Source: Profundicola sp048268105 (GTDB lineage: Bacteria > Bacteroidota > Bacteroidia > Flavobacteriales > Weeksellaceae). From it: a stretch of 64,000 bases of DNA. The DNA lies in NCBI GenBank assembly GCA_048268105.1, contig JBLWWH010000013.1, positions 5,832-69,831 of the forward strand, written 5' to 3'. Every line of letters starts with the position of its first letter. The stretch's first letter is position 1. Shown here in pieces: positions 13,997 to 23,761 of the stretch. The notes under the pieces were generated by a model. The model ran no database searches. It had not been told where the DNA came from and saw only the letters and a program-made list of their open reading frames with translations. The position numbers were made by a program, and so were the translations under genes.

Positions 13997-14785
13997 TTAC
14001 AAGTCTTCTGCCTCAGCTATTAATTCAGCAAAGTCTCTTACCATAACGTCACCATCGCGGTTAACTCCTTTAACACCATCGGTCATCATCGTCATACAGA
14101 ATGGGCATCCTGTTGCAATAACTTCAGCTTTGGTTTCAACAGCTTCTTCCGTACGCTCGATATTAATATCTTTATTTCCTGCTTCAGGTTCCTTAAACAT
14201 CTGAGCACCACCAGCACCACAACATAAGCCTTTAGATTTACAACGCTTCATTTCCACCAATTCAGCGTCAAGTTTTTGAATTAAATCTCTAGGTGCCTCA
14301 TAAACATCATTACCTCGTCCTAAATAACATGGATCGTGGAACGTAATTTTTCTTCCTTTAAAAGTTTTACCTTCTATAGTTAACCTACCTGCATCGATTA
14401 ATTTTTGTAAATACTGAGAGTGGTGTTGAACATTATAAAAACCTCCCAAACCAGGATATTCATTTTTTAACGTATTAAAGCAATGTGGACAAGTGGTAAC
14501 AATATCTTCAATCTGATAACCATTTAAAACTTCTATATTCATCATGGCCGACATTTGAAAAGCAAACTCATTACCAGCACGTTTCGCAGGATCACCCGTG
14601 CAGCTTTCTTCTGTACCCAAAACGGCAAACTCAACACCAACTTTGTTTAAAATCTTTACAAAAGCACGTGTAATCTTTTTTGCTCTATCATCAAAGCTTC
14701 CGGCACAACCAACCCAAAAAAGAACTTCAGGTTTTTTGCCTTCTGCCATAAATTGGGCCATCGTCTTAACTTGTATATTGCTCAT
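13997..14785 (-). CDS. (Fe-S)-binding CCG-domain oxidoreductase subunit
   Basis: A 262-aa protein with two cysteine-rich CCG domains as in heterodisulfide reductase subunit B, LutA and glycolate oxidase GlcF. The motifs are FWVGCAGSFDDRA, TCPHCFNTLKNEYP, DPCYLGRGNDVYE, KGLCCGAGGAQMF and TGCPFCMTMM. Such proteins bind iron-sulfur clusters and pass electrons in membrane-associated redox complexes. In many flavobacteria a longer 4Fe-4S partner is adjacent; none is found here, because the upstream neighbour is the divergent pyrophosphatase. It is the first chromosomal gene to the right of the cassette array. Confidence 0.88.
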   Translation of the reverse strand: MSNIQVKTMAQFMAEGKKPEVLFWVGCAGSFDDRAKKITRAFVKILNKVGVEFAVLGTEESCTGDPAKRAGNEFAFQMSAMMNIEVLNGYQIEDIVTTCPHCFNTLKNEYPGLGGFYNVQHHSQYLQKLIDAGRLTIEGKTFKGRKITFHDPCYLGRGNDVYEAPRDLIQKLDAELVEMKRCKSKGLCCGAGGAQMFKEPEAGNKDINIERTEEAVETKAEVIATGCPFCMTMMTDGVKGVNRDGDVMVRDFAELIAEAEDL

Positions 14786-15110
14786 AGTCTTTTTATATTA
14801 ATTATTCTTGAACTCAATCGACCAACAAAGGATTCTATCTTAAATAAAAGGTTTTGAATTCAATTTCAAAAATAAACAATTTATTTTGGTTATTCCACTC
14901 AAATCAATTTAAATAAACCCGGAACAGACTTTTTAAAATTTTAAATCTTTCAATTTCATTATGCCATTGATTTAATATTACATTAATCTTAGTTTAATAA
15001 GTTTATCAACTTTTTGTTGAAAATTCACTAAGTAAGTATCTAAATTTATGTAGTGAAAGAAATGTTAAATCAATATATTTGGTAATTCATTAAAAAAACA
15101 AAACAAAATC
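14786..15110. other. 325-bp divergent intergenic region with hppA -7 box
   Basis: This is AT-rich DNA between the divergent Fe-S protein gene and hppA. A perfect -7 element TATATTTG is at 15074-15081, 30 bp before the hppA ATG; no TTG is seen at the right distance upstream. No other feature was seen. Confidence 0.5.
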
Positions 15111-17813
15111 ATGAGTGAATTTATACTGTATATACCAGCGATTCTAGCGATCATTGGATTGGTTTTCATGGCCACTAAAATGTCATGGGTTAAGAAACAA
15201 AATCCTGGTAGTGATAAAATGCAAACTATATCTAAGAGTATCAAAGAGGGAGCATTAGCCTTTCTAACTGCCGAATATCGACTACTTGTCATTTTCGCTT
15301 TATTAGCATCCATAGCCTTGTTTGTGATTTCTTGGATAGTTCCTTCAACACATTGGATTATTGTTGTAGCCTTTATTGTCGGTGCCATTTTTTCGGCATT
15401 AGCTGGAAATATTGGAATGCGCATTGCCACCGATGCCAATACAAGAACTGCCGAGGCTGCTAAAACGAGTTTACCCAAAGCACTACAAGTATCATTTGGA
15501 GGTGGAACTGTTATGGGATTAGGTGTAGCAGGTTTAGCCGTATTAGGCTTAAGCTTATTTTTTCTTCTTTTCCTTAAAATGTTTATCACACCTGATGGTA
15601 ATTTTTACGATGAAATGACCATGGCGCTGGAAGCCCTTGCTGGATTTTCTTTAGGTGCTGAATCCATTGCTTTATTTGCAAGAGTAGGAGGTGGTATTTA
15701 TACCAAAGCGGCTGACGTTGGGGCAGATTTAGTAGGAAAAGTTGAAGCAGGTATTCCAGAAGATGATCCGAGAAATCCAGCCACTATTGCAGATAATGTA
15801 GGGGATAATGTTGGAGACGTGGCAGGAATGGGGGCAGATTTATTTGGTTCCTATGTAGCGACAGTCTTAGCTTCTATGGTGTTAGGTAATTACATCATTC
15901 GAGATATGTCTTTGAATACTCAATTCACTGATGATTTTAATGGGCTAGGTCCTATTTTATTACCTCTTGTAATGGCAGGTGTAGGAATTATTGCTTCTAT
16001 TATTGGTACATTCTTAGTTGGAATTAAAAACAACGATGCGAAAGAAGCTCAAGTACAAAAAGCTCTTGACATTGGGAACTGGACAGCTATTGCAATTACT
16101 TGGGTAACGAGCTTTTTCTTAATCAAATGGATGTTACCAGACGTAATTGATATGAATTTCTTTGGGGAAGAAACGAAAGCAATTCCATCCATACATGTAT
16201 TCTATGCGGCAACTATTGGTTTGGCTGTAGGAGCATTAATTTCTTGGGTAACTGCTTATTATACTAGTTTGGGCAAAAAACCTGTAATGGATATTGTTAG
16301 AAATAGTTCGACTGGTGCAGCAACCAACATTATTGCAGGTTTAGCCGTGGGAATGAAATCGACTTTTGCATCGGTATTATTATTTGCTGCTGCCATCTAT
16401 GGATCTTATGAACTAGCCGGATTCTATGGAGTTGCTTTGGCTGCTTCGGCAATGATGGCTACAACAGCTATGCAGTTAGCCATCGATGCATTTGGACCTA
16501 TTGCAGATAATGCAGGTGGAATAGCAGAAATGAGCAATTTAGAAGATCAAGTTAGAGAACGAACAGATATTTTAGATTCGGTAGGAAATACAACAGCAGC
16601 CGTAGGAAAAGGATTTGCTATTGCATCTGCAGCCTTAACAGCACTTGCCTTATTTGCAGCTTATGTAACCTTTACTGGTATTGACGGGATTAATATATTC
16701 AAGGCTGATGTATTGGCGATGCTTTTCGTGGGTGGAATGATTCCTGTAATCTTTTCTGCCTTGGCCATGCAATCCGTTGGTAAGGCAGCCATGCAAATGG
16801 TCCATGAGGTAAGAAGACAGTTCAAAGAAATTCCTGGTATCATGGAAGGAACGGGAAAACCAGATTATGCTAAATGCGTTGAAATTTCAACACAAGCCGC
16901 ATTAAAAGAAATGATTTTACCTGGTTTAATTACGATCATATTTCCCGTATTTATTGGGTTAATTTTCGGGGCAGAACCACTTGGAGGTTATATGGCCGGA
17001 GTCTGTGTATCGGGTGTAATGTGGGCAATTTTCCAAAATAATGCAGGTGGCGCATGGGACAATGCTAAAAAATCTTTTGAAGCAGGTGTAGAAATAGACG
17101 GTGTTATGACTTATAAAGGCTCAGATGCACACAAAGCTGCAGTGACGGGAGACACAGTTGGAGATCCATTTAAAGATACCTCTGGACCTTCTATGAATAT
17201 TTTAATTAAATTAACTTGCTTGGTCGGATTAGTGATAGCGCCTATTCTAGGTGGACATCATTTATCGGATGATTCCAGTCAAACGAATATAGCGGTAGAG
17301 ACACAATTAGATGAAGACGGGAATTACATTTATGATACAGGCAAGGAAACTACCATTGAATTACCGACAGGTGATAAGTTAAGTTTCGGAGAAAATTCAA
17401 CAGAAAATAAATTATTTAAAAGATTCTTAGATGATAATTTTGATCCAGAAACGCCTAGTAACTTTGATAAATGGTTGACTTTAGATCGAACAAACTTCAA
17501 GAAAGGGAGTGCAGAATTAACCGAAGAATCCATCGAGCAATTAAAAAATATTTCTGTATTAATGAATACTTTTTATTATTCTCAAATTAAGTTTGGAGGA
17601 TATACAGATGACACTGGTTCTGAACAACATAACTTAGAATTATCTCAAGCTAGGGCAGAGTCAGTGATTAAGGAATTAATAAAATTTGGCGTTGATGAAG
17701 AGCGAGTACATGCAGAAGGATTTGGTTCAAAACATCCTATATGCCCTGAAAATAATACAGAAGTCTGTAGAGCACAGAATAGAAGAGTAGATTTATTATT
17801 ACTTAAGAAATAG
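15111..17813 (+). CDS. hppA: membrane-bound K+-dependent pyrophosphatase fused to an OmpA-like domain
   Basis: A 900-aa integral membrane ion pump that couples PPi hydrolysis to Na+ and/or H+ export. Core motifs are DVGADLVGKVE and DNVGDNVGDVAGMGADLFG (PPi/Mg binding). The segment GNTTAAVGKG (about 490) has Ala where K+-independent pumps have Lys, so the enzyme should be K+-dependent, the group that includes the Na+ pumps. The canonical pump ends about residue 730; the extra 170 residues carry an OmpA C-terminal domain (NFKKGSAELTEES...GGYTDDTGS...NRRVDLLLLKK, about 790-900) that in OmpA binds peptidoglycan. Similar fusions occur in Bacteroidota. A terminator follows at 17837. Confidence 0.95.
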   Translation: MSEFILYIPAILAIIGLVFMATKMSWVKKQNPGSDKMQTISKSIKEGALAFLTAEYRLLVIFALLASIALFVISWIVPSTHWIIVVAFIVGAIFSALAGNIGMRIATDANTRTAEAAKTSLPKALQVSFGGGTVMGLGVAGLAVLGLSLFFLLFLKMFITPDGNFYDEMTMALEALAGFSLGAESIALFARVGGGIYTKAADVGADLVGKVEAGIPEDDPRNPATIADNVGDNVGDVAGMGADLFGSYVATVLASMVLGNYIIRDMSLNTQFTDDFNGLGPILLPLVMAGVGIIASIIGTFLVGIKNNDAKEAQVQKALDIGNWTAIAITWVTSFFLIKWMLPDVIDMNFFGEETKAIPSIHVFYAATIGLAVGALISWVTAYYTSLGKKPVMDIVRNSSTGAATNIIAGLAVGMKSTFASVLLFAAAIYGSYELAGFYGVALAASAMMATTAMQLAIDAFGPIADNAGGIAEMSNLEDQVRERTDILDSVGNTTAAVGKGFAIASAALTALALFAAYVTFTGIDGINIFKADVLAMLFVGGMIPVIFSALAMQSVGKAAMQMVHEVRRQFKEIPGIMEGTGKPDYAKCVEISTQAALKEMILPGLITIIFPVFIGLIFGAEPLGGYMAGVCVSGVMWAIFQNNAGGAWDNAKKSFEAGVEIDGVMTYKGSDAHKAAVTGDTVGDPFKDTSGPSMNILIKLTCLVGLVIAPILGGHHLSDDSSQTNIAVETQLDEDGNYIYDTGKETTIELPTGDKLSFGENSTENKLFKRFLDDNFDPETPSNFDKWLTLDRTNFKKGSAELTEESIEQLKNISVLMNTFYYSQIKFGGYTDDTGSEQHNLELSQARAESVIKELIKFGVDEERVHAEGFGSKHPICPENNTEVCRAQNRRVDLLLLKK

Positions 17814-17836
17814 AGAATAGAAGTTAATTAAAAATG

Positions 17837-17863
17837 AAAAAGTCGGCCATTTGCCGACTTTTT
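17837..17863. terminator. bidirectional terminator between hppA and fhs
   Basis: AAAAAGTCGGC (17837-17847), loop CATTT, GCCGACTTTTT (17853-17863). It has a perfect 11-bp stem with A/T flanks on both sides, placed between two convergent genes. Confidence 0.88.
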
Positions 17864-17927
17864 GGTTGTCTATTTCTAGGAAGTCAAATGAGATTTGATT
17901 TATGATGTTATGAATTTAGTTTCCATA

Positions 17928-19601
17928 TCAACTTAAACCTGTAATCACACCATCATCATCTATATCCATTCCTTCAGCGGCTGGAGTAGAAGGTAGGCCG
18001 GGCATTCTCATCGCATCACCTAACATAGGGATAATGAATCCAGCACCCGAAGCAATCTCGAAATCGCGAACAATTACCGAAAATCCGCTTGGGCGGCCTA
18101 GTTTATTGTCATCATCACTCAATGATTTTGGCGTTTTTACCATACAAACCGGTAATTTATCAAAGCCTTTCTTTTCTAGATCTTTCATTACTCGCTTGGC
18201 TTTGGCTAAAAAGTTAACTTTCTCAGCTCCATAGATTTCTTTGGCAATAATTTCTATTTTCTCTTGAATTCCTGCAGCGTGATTATATAACGGAATGAAA
18301 TTCGTTTCATTAGCATCGGCGATTTCAGCCACAGCTTGAGCTAATTCTTCTGCACCCTTTCCACCCTCGGCAAAAGCTTTAGATACAACAGCTTTAATAC
18401 CTTTCTTTGCGCATTTAGAGATGATAAACTCTATTTCTTCATCACTGTCATTTGGGAAATAATTGATAGCAACTACAGGAGTAATATTAAACTTCAGGAC
18501 GTTTTCTATATGTTTTTCTAAATTTGGGAAACCTGCTTTTAATTTCTCTATATCTGGTTTTTGTAAGTCATTTTTATGTGCACCACCATGATGTCTTAAA
18601 GCTCTAACGGTTGCCACCACAACAGCAACATCCGGAGATAATCCGCCAGCAACACATTTTATGTTTAAGAATTTTTCTGCTCCTAAATCTGCTCCAAATC
18701 CGGCCTCTGTCACTACATACTCCGAAAGAGATAAGCCCATTTTGCTAGCAATTATCGTATTGGTTCCTTGTGCAATACTCGCAAAAGGTCCACCATGAAT
18801 TATGGCTGGGTTTCCTTCTAAGGTTTGAACTAAATTTGGCTTAATAGCTTCTTTTAATAAAATAGCCATCGCACCCACAACTTTTAAGTCTTTTGCATAT
18901 ACAGGCGTTCCATCGAATTTATCTGCGACATAAATTCTCCCTAACCTCTCTTTTAAATCAGAAAAGTTTTCTGATAGACATAAAATAGCCATGATTTCAG
19001 AGGCAGGTGTAATATTAAATCCATCTTGACGAACCACTCCGTTTTTAAATCCCACGCCTACAATAACTTCGCGTAGCGATCTATCATTCATATCCATCAC
19101 TCGCTTCCATGTAACCGTGTTTGGGTTTATACCAAGTGATTTAGTTCTACTTTGAATATTGTTATCAATCGCTGCCGATAATAAATTATTCGCTTTTTCA
19201 ACGGCATTAAAGTCTCCTGTAAAATGTAGATTAATATCTTCCATCGGGATAACTTGGGAATAACCACCACCTGCAGCTCCACCTTTAATTCCAAAAACAG
19301 GTCCTAAAGAAGGTTCTCGAATTACCGCTGTAGCTTGTTTTCCGATTTTGTTTAAACCATCAACCAGCCCAATGCTCACGGTGGTTTTACCTTCACCAGC
19401 AGGTGTGGGCGTTATGGCCGTCACCAAAACCAATTTATTTTTCTTGATCTTCTCTGGATTGATATAACTTAAAGGAATTTTAGCCTTTCCTTTTCCATAT
19501 AATTCTAAATCATTTTTATCGATGCCCAATTTTTTGGCAATCTTGGTGATTTTCTTTGGTTTCACAGCGTTTGCTATCTCTAAATCTGTTGGAAATGCCA
19601 T
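17928..19601 (-). CDS. fhs: formate--tetrahydrofolate ligase
   Basis: A 557-aa enzyme of one-carbon metabolism that makes 10-formyl-tetrahydrofolate from formate, THF and ATP. The ATP-binding loop TPTPAGEGKTT, followed by VSIGLVDGLNKIGKQA, is diagnostic, as are REPSLGPVFGIKGGAAGGG and the C-terminal GLPSTPAAEGMDID. The length matches the bacterial family (about 555). It is single, convergent with hppA, and shares its terminator. Confidence 0.97.
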   Translation of the reverse strand: MAFPTDLEIANAVKPKKITKIAKKLGIDKNDLELYGKGKAKIPLSYINPEKIKKNKLVLVTAITPTPAGEGKTTVSIGLVDGLNKIGKQATAVIREPSLGPVFGIKGGAAGGGYSQVIPMEDINLHFTGDFNAVEKANNLLSAAIDNNIQSRTKSLGINPNTVTWKRVMDMNDRSLREVIVGVGFKNGVVRQDGFNITPASEIMAILCLSENFSDLKERLGRIYVADKFDGTPVYAKDLKVVGAMAILLKEAIKPNLVQTLEGNPAIIHGGPFASIAQGTNTIIASKMGLSLSEYVVTEAGFGADLGAEKFLNIKCVAGGLSPDVAVVVATVRALRHHGGAHKNDLQKPDIEKLKAGFPNLEKHIENVLKFNITPVVAINYFPNDSDEEIEFIISKCAKKGIKAVVSKAFAEGGKGAEELAQAVAEIADANETNFIPLYNHAAGIQEKIEIIAKEIYGAEKVNFLAKAKRVMKDLEKKGFDKLPVCMVKTPKSLSDDDNKLGRPSGFSVIVRDFEIASGAGFIIPMLGDAMRMPGLPSTPAAEGMDIDDDGVITGLS

Positions 19602-19760
19602 ATCTAATTATTTCTAAGGATTATGATATAAAGATAAACCTATCCCACCAAAATACTTTCAATTGAGGCGCTGATTTAAGTCACATCCTACCACTTTTTA
19701 TCAGTATATTCCATGGAATACAGTTGGGTACTTAAGAAATAGCTTTTTGCTAAATTCAAT

Positions 19761-19788
19761 AAAAAAAACCCTGGAAAGAATACAGGGC
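19761..19788 (-). terminator. probable terminator of the aldo/keto reductase gene
   Basis: On the minus strand GCCCTG, a 9-nt loop and CAGGG are followed by eight T (A-run at 19761-19768 on the plus strand). The stem is only 5 bp but GC-rich, 50 bp after the stop at 19841. Confidence 0.55.
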
Positions 19789-19840
19789 TATAAATTTTTT
19801 AAAACTTATTTTCACTATAAATTATATGCATAGTGCGGCT

Positions 19841-20797
19841 TCATTTCCCCCAAATATCATCTAGGGTGTAAGGTGATTCTCCACCACAAAAGAAAGTAGC
19901 ATCCACATATCTGAAACCTTTTTCTAAAGTAGAAATAGCGTCCATATGATCTTCTGTCAATTCTAAACTCATAGATTTGAAGTTTTCTTCTTGTCTTGTT
20001 GCATTAGAGGATTTAGGAACTGCTACAATTCCACGTGGTCTTAACCATGCTAATAAAACATGCGAAACTGGAGCATTTAATTCCTCTGCAATTTTCACTA
20101 AAGTTTCATTTTGCATCATACTAGGAATTCCTCTTTTTTCCATCTTTTCATTGACTAGATCACCAGATCCGATAGGTTTATAGGCTGTAATGAAGTAGCC
20201 TGTGCTATCGGCATGCTCCTTTTGTTCATTTTGCTGTAGATAAGGATGAACCTCAAACTGGTTCATTTCTGGAACTTCTCCTGTATCGGCAATAATTTGG
20301 TTAATTTGCGCCACATTGAAGTTAGAAACACCCACATGTTTTGCTAAACCATTTTCTTTTACTTTTAGCATTCCTGCCCACGTTTCACTTAGGCTAATTT
20401 CTCCTGGCTTGTAAAAATTTTCTGCTTTATCAGGGAATTCATGACCATGTTTAACAGCCATTGGCCAGTGGATAAGATATAAGTCTAAATAATCTAGTTG
20501 TAAGTTTTTTAGTGTGTGTTTTATGGCAGGTTCTACCTCATGTTCTTGGTGTGAATCATTCCAAAGTTTGGAGGTGATCCATAATTCTTCGCGGGTAACT
20601 TCGCCTTCTGCCATGGCGTCCGCTAAGGCTTGTCCGATTTCTGCCTCATTGCCGTAATTATGTGCACAATCAAAATGACGATATCCAATTTTAATGGCCG
20701 AACGAATTCCCTCGTAAACTCTTCCCTCATCGGTTTTGTAGGTTCCTAAACCAAGCATTGGAATTTTATCTCCATTTTTAAAAGTCAAATATTTCAT
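19841..20797 (-). CDS. aldo/keto reductase
   Basis: A 318-aa NADPH-dependent aldo/keto reductase with a TIM-barrel fold. The catalytic tetrad is visible: Asp and Tyr in HFDCAHNYGNE, Lys in WITSKLWND, His in LYLIHWPMA. GVSNFNVAQINQI and VPKSSNATRQEEN (cofactor phosphate site) complete the signature. Substrate is unknown; relatives reduce sugars and aldehydes. Monocistronic. Confidence 0.94.
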   Translation of the reverse strand: MKYLTFKNGDKIPMLGLGTYKTDEGRVYEGIRSAIKIGYRHFDCAHNYGNEAEIGQALADAMAEGEVTREELWITSKLWNDSHQEHEVEPAIKHTLKNLQLDYLDLYLIHWPMAVKHGHEFPDKAENFYKPGEISLSETWAGMLKVKENGLAKHVGVSNFNVAQINQIIADTGEVPEMNQFEVHPYLQQNEQKEHADSTGYFITAYKPIGSGDLVNEKMEKRGIPSMMQNETLVKIAEELNAPVSHVLLAWLRPRGIVAVPKSSNATRQEENFKSMSLELTEDHMDAISTLEKGFRYVDATFFCGGESPYTLDDIWGK

Positions 20798-21159
20798 GTT
20801 GTTATAAATTTAAGTTCATAGGCAGCTAATTTCTTGCCAAGTTTCGCCTAAGGCTAAGGAGAGAGCTCTAGCCCAGATTGTATTGGAAATCCTTTCTTTG
20901 CCAACAAGTTACAAAATACAACGACAAAGAGCGACCTAAGGAAGCTCCTTTGGCTAGATATTTTTGTCTTGTTGGCAGAGAAAGATTGAAAAGGAAAGCA
21001 GGAAATGGCTCCAAAAAAAGATATCCAAATTTTTAACCTGTTTAGCGTCATAACTTTCAAATTTTAGTGGATAATTCTCTTATTTTGGATAGGTCTTTGT
21101 AGCTTTATAGCTTATAATTTTCTCTGTCGAGAAAGCGAAAAAAGTAAATAAATAGTTTT
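20798..21159. other. 362-bp intergenic region containing a palindromic repeat
   Basis: No gene is present. The middle of the interval is the 104-bp palindromic repeat at 20885-20988 (separate entry). The 70 bp before it (AAGTTTCGCCTAAGGCTAAG) may belong to the same element, because a similar GCCTAGC motif flanks the second copy. Confidence 0.6.
20885..20988 (+). repeat. 104-bp palindromic repeat, copy A
   Basis: The ends are inverted repeats: GGAAATCCTTTCTTTGCC / GGCAGAGAAAGATT, with CCAACAAG (20901-20908) against CTTGTTGG (20967-20974). The interior includes GAGCGACC and GGAAGCTCCTTTG. The reverse complement of 29749-29852 aligns along its whole length, including these interior motifs. This makes it a dispersed MITE-like or BIME-like element without coding capacity. 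Confidence 0.75.
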
Positions 21160-22935
21160 ATGACGATACAAGATAAAATTGGGGCATTAAGAAACGAAAT
21201 GTCTAATGAAGGAATCGATGCATTTATTGTTTATTCCGCCGACCCACACATGAGTGAATATTTGCCAGAGGAGTGGTTGGAGCGCGAATGGATTTCTGGA
21301 TTCACAGGTTCTGCCGGATTTGTGGTTTTTACGAAGGATAAGGCAGGTTTATGGACAGATTCTAGGTATTTTGTTCAAGCTCCAACAGAATTGAAAGGTA
21401 GTGGAATTGATTTGATGAAAGACGGCGAGGAAGGAACGCCAAATTATAATGATTGGATTATTGAGCAGATTCCGGCAGGTGGAAAAGTGGGGGTTAATGC
21501 TTTGGCAACAGCCCATAATAACTGGAAATCTTTGCAAGAAAAATTTGCAGAAAATGATATTCAGTTGGTAGATCAAGCTCTATTGAAGAATATTTGGAAG
21601 AATAGAAGCGAGGGGGGAGAAGTTGCACCTATTTTTATCCATCCCTTAAAATTGGCTGGTAAATCTGTAGAGGATAAATTAGCTGATATTCGTGAGGAAA
21701 TGAAGAAATATAAAGCATCGCAACATATCATTACGGCTTTGGATGATGTGGCATGGACCCTGAATTTGCGTGGTGCTGATGTTGATTATAATCCTGTTTT
21801 CTTAGGTTATATTGTGGTAAGTGAAGTGAGTGCTACCTTATATGTAGATGAAAATAAAATCGATGATAATGTTCGCCAACATTTGTCGGATGCCAAAGTT
21901 TCGGTAAAAACATATGAAACGTTTTTTGATGATTTGAAGTCCATGAAAGATGAAACCATATTGGTTTCTGCCACAAGTAATCAATCGATTTTTGATGCGA
22001 TTGAAAAGAATAATACAGTAGTTGAGAAGGCGACGCCTGGAAATTTAATGAAAGCCATTAAAAATGAGGCTGAGTTAGAAGGTTTCAGAAAAGTAATGGT
22101 TCGCGATGGTGTTGCTATGGTGAATTTCTTGTATTGGTTGAAGCACGAAGGTTGCAAGCAAAACTTAAGCGAATACGAAGTTGGGTTAAAATTACGCGAG
22201 TTTAGAGCAAAAGGAGAAAACTTTGTTGGAGAAAGCTTTGGTAGCATCATTGGATATCAAGGAAACGGAGCAATAGTGCATTATTCTGCTACCAAAGAAG
22301 GTTCTAAAACGATCAAACCAGAAGGAAGTATTTTATTGGATTCCGGTGGTCAGTATAAAGAAGGTACAACCGATATTACTCGTGTTTTGGTATTAGGTGA
22401 CGTAACCCAGGACTTTAAACAAAACTGTACCCTTGTGTTACAAGGAATGATCGACTTATCCTTAGCTAAATTCCCAAAAGGTACTAGAGGAGTGCAATTA
22501 GATGCGATTGCCCGAATGCCGCTTTGGTTAGATTCAAAAGATTTTGGACATGGAACGGGGCATGGTGTAGGTAGTTTTATGAACGTACACGAAGGACCAC
22601 AGAATATTCGAAAGGACATGAACGATCAGCCACTCATTCCAGGAATGGTCTTGTCTAATGAGCCAGGGTTCTATGTTGAGAACAAATATGGAATTCGTCA
22701 TGAAAATTTGGTGGCAGTAAAGGTAGTAGAAAAAACTGATTTTGGAACTTTCTACAATTTCGAAACTTTAACGATTTGTCCCTTCTTTAAAGATTCTATC
22801 GTTCCTGAAATGCTTTCGCAAGAACAAAAAGATTGGTTGAATGACTATCATGCATTTTGTAAAGAAAAATTAGCTCCACATTTAGAAGGAGAAGTTAAAG
22901 AATGGTTCTTAGAAATTGTAAAAGCTATCTCATAG
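21160..22935 (+). CDS. Xaa-Pro aminopeptidase (M24B)
   Basis: A 591-aa metallopeptidase that releases N-terminal residues before proline. Two creatinase-like N-terminal domains (about 1-300, starting with EYLPEEWLEREWISGFTGSA) precede the pita-bread catalytic domain. The metal ligands are visible: LLDSGGQYKEGTTDITR (two Asp), FGHGTGHGVG (His), SNEPGFYVE (Glu) and RHENL (Glu). The length fits the long eukaryotic-type/bacterial aminopeptidase P group. A strong terminator follows. Confidence 0.94.
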   Translation: MTIQDKIGALRNEMSNEGIDAFIVYSADPHMSEYLPEEWLEREWISGFTGSAGFVVFTKDKAGLWTDSRYFVQAPTELKGSGIDLMKDGEEGTPNYNDWIIEQIPAGGKVGVNALATAHNNWKSLQEKFAENDIQLVDQALLKNIWKNRSEGGEVAPIFIHPLKLAGKSVEDKLADIREEMKKYKASQHIITALDDVAWTLNLRGADVDYNPVFLGYIVVSEVSATLYVDENKIDDNVRQHLSDAKVSVKTYETFFDDLKSMKDETILVSATSNQSIFDAIEKNNTVVEKATPGNLMKAIKNEAELEGFRKVMVRDGVAMVNFLYWLKHEGCKQNLSEYEVGLKLREFRAKGENFVGESFGSIIGYQGNGAIVHYSATKEGSKTIKPEGSILLDSGGQYKEGTTDITRVLVLGDVTQDFKQNCTLVLQGMIDLSLAKFPKGTRGVQLDAIARMPLWLDSKDFGHGTGHGVGSFMNVHEGPQNIRKDMNDQPLIPGMVLSNEPGFYVENKYGIRHENLVAVKVVEKTDFGTFYNFETLTICPFFKDSIVPEMLSQEQKDWLNDYHAFCKEKLAPHLEGEVKEWFLEIVKAIS

Positions 22936-22953
22936 CCTTATTAATAAAATTAA

Positions 22954-22989
22954 AATTCCCATGCTTCTCTGAGCTATGGGAATTTTTTA
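22954..22989 (+). terminator. terminator of the Xaa-Pro aminopeptidase gene
   Basis: AATTCCCAT (22954-22962), a 13-nt loop, ATGGGAATT (22976-22984), then a T-run; it begins 18 bp after the stop codon. Confidence 0.85.
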
Positions 22990-23127
22990 TTTCATTAAAA
23001 CTTAATTCGACTACAATACATTAATTTTCAGTCGAAAGCTGAATAGGTAGGGACAAAATGTATTTTCTACACTTAATACTCATAACAAATTGGTATTTTT
23101 ACGCTTTCAACTTGTCATTTTATAATT

Positions 23128-23742
23128 ATGCATATAGCTATTTCAGGGAATATTGGAGCAGGAAAAACTACCTTAACCAAGCTTTTAGCAAAACATTTTA
23201 ATTGGACTCCTCAGTTTGAGGATGTGGATAGAAATCCTTATTTAGATGATTTTTATAACAACATGGAACAATGGGCATTTCAACTTCAGATTTATTTTTT
23301 AGGAAGTCGATTTGGTCAAGTAAAAGAGATCAGAGAAAGTGGAAAGAACATTATACAAGATAGAACCATTCATGAAGATGCGCATATTTTCGCAAGTAAC
23401 TTGCATGATATGGGCTTGCTAATGACGCGTGACTATGATAATTATCTTACCGTTTTTAATTTAATGAATTCCTTTGTTCAAGCGCCGGATTTATTAATTC
23501 ATCTGGATGCAAATATTTCAACTTTGGTGAAACAAATTCACATGAGAGGTAGAGATTACGAAAGTAGCATTAGTATCGATTATCTTAACCGACTTAATGA
23601 TAAATACGAAACTTGGATTAATTCTTATGAGGAAGGTAAAAAATTGATTATCAATGTAGATAATTTAGATTTTGTGAATAATCCAGAGGACCTAGGAAGT
23701 ATTATTGAAAAAGTAGAGGCAGAGATCAACGGATTATTCTAA
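23128..23742 (+). CDS. deoxynucleoside kinase
   Basis: A 204-aa kinase of the dNK/dGK family, phosphorylating deoxynucleosides for salvage. The P-loop is GNIGAGKTTL at the extreme N-terminus. FEDVDRNPYLDDFY and IIQDRTIHEDAHIFA contain the catalytic Glu and the DR-S/T motif of the family. The arginine-rich lid is MRGRDYE. The length is typical for the bacterial form. It probably leads a three-gene transcript: the esterase-like gene follows after 19 bp and the aminopeptidase overlaps that. Confidence 0.9.
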   Translation: MHIAISGNIGAGKTTLTKLLAKHFNWTPQFEDVDRNPYLDDFYNNMEQWAFQLQIYFLGSRFGQVKEIRESGKNIIQDRTIHEDAHIFASNLHDMGLLMTRDYDNYLTVFNLMNSFVQAPDLLIHLDANISTLVKQIHMRGRDYESSISIDYLNRLNDKYETWINSYEEGKKLIINVDNLDFVNNPEDLGSIIEKVEAEINGLF

Positions 23743-23761
23743 ATCCTCTAAAGCAAAACCT

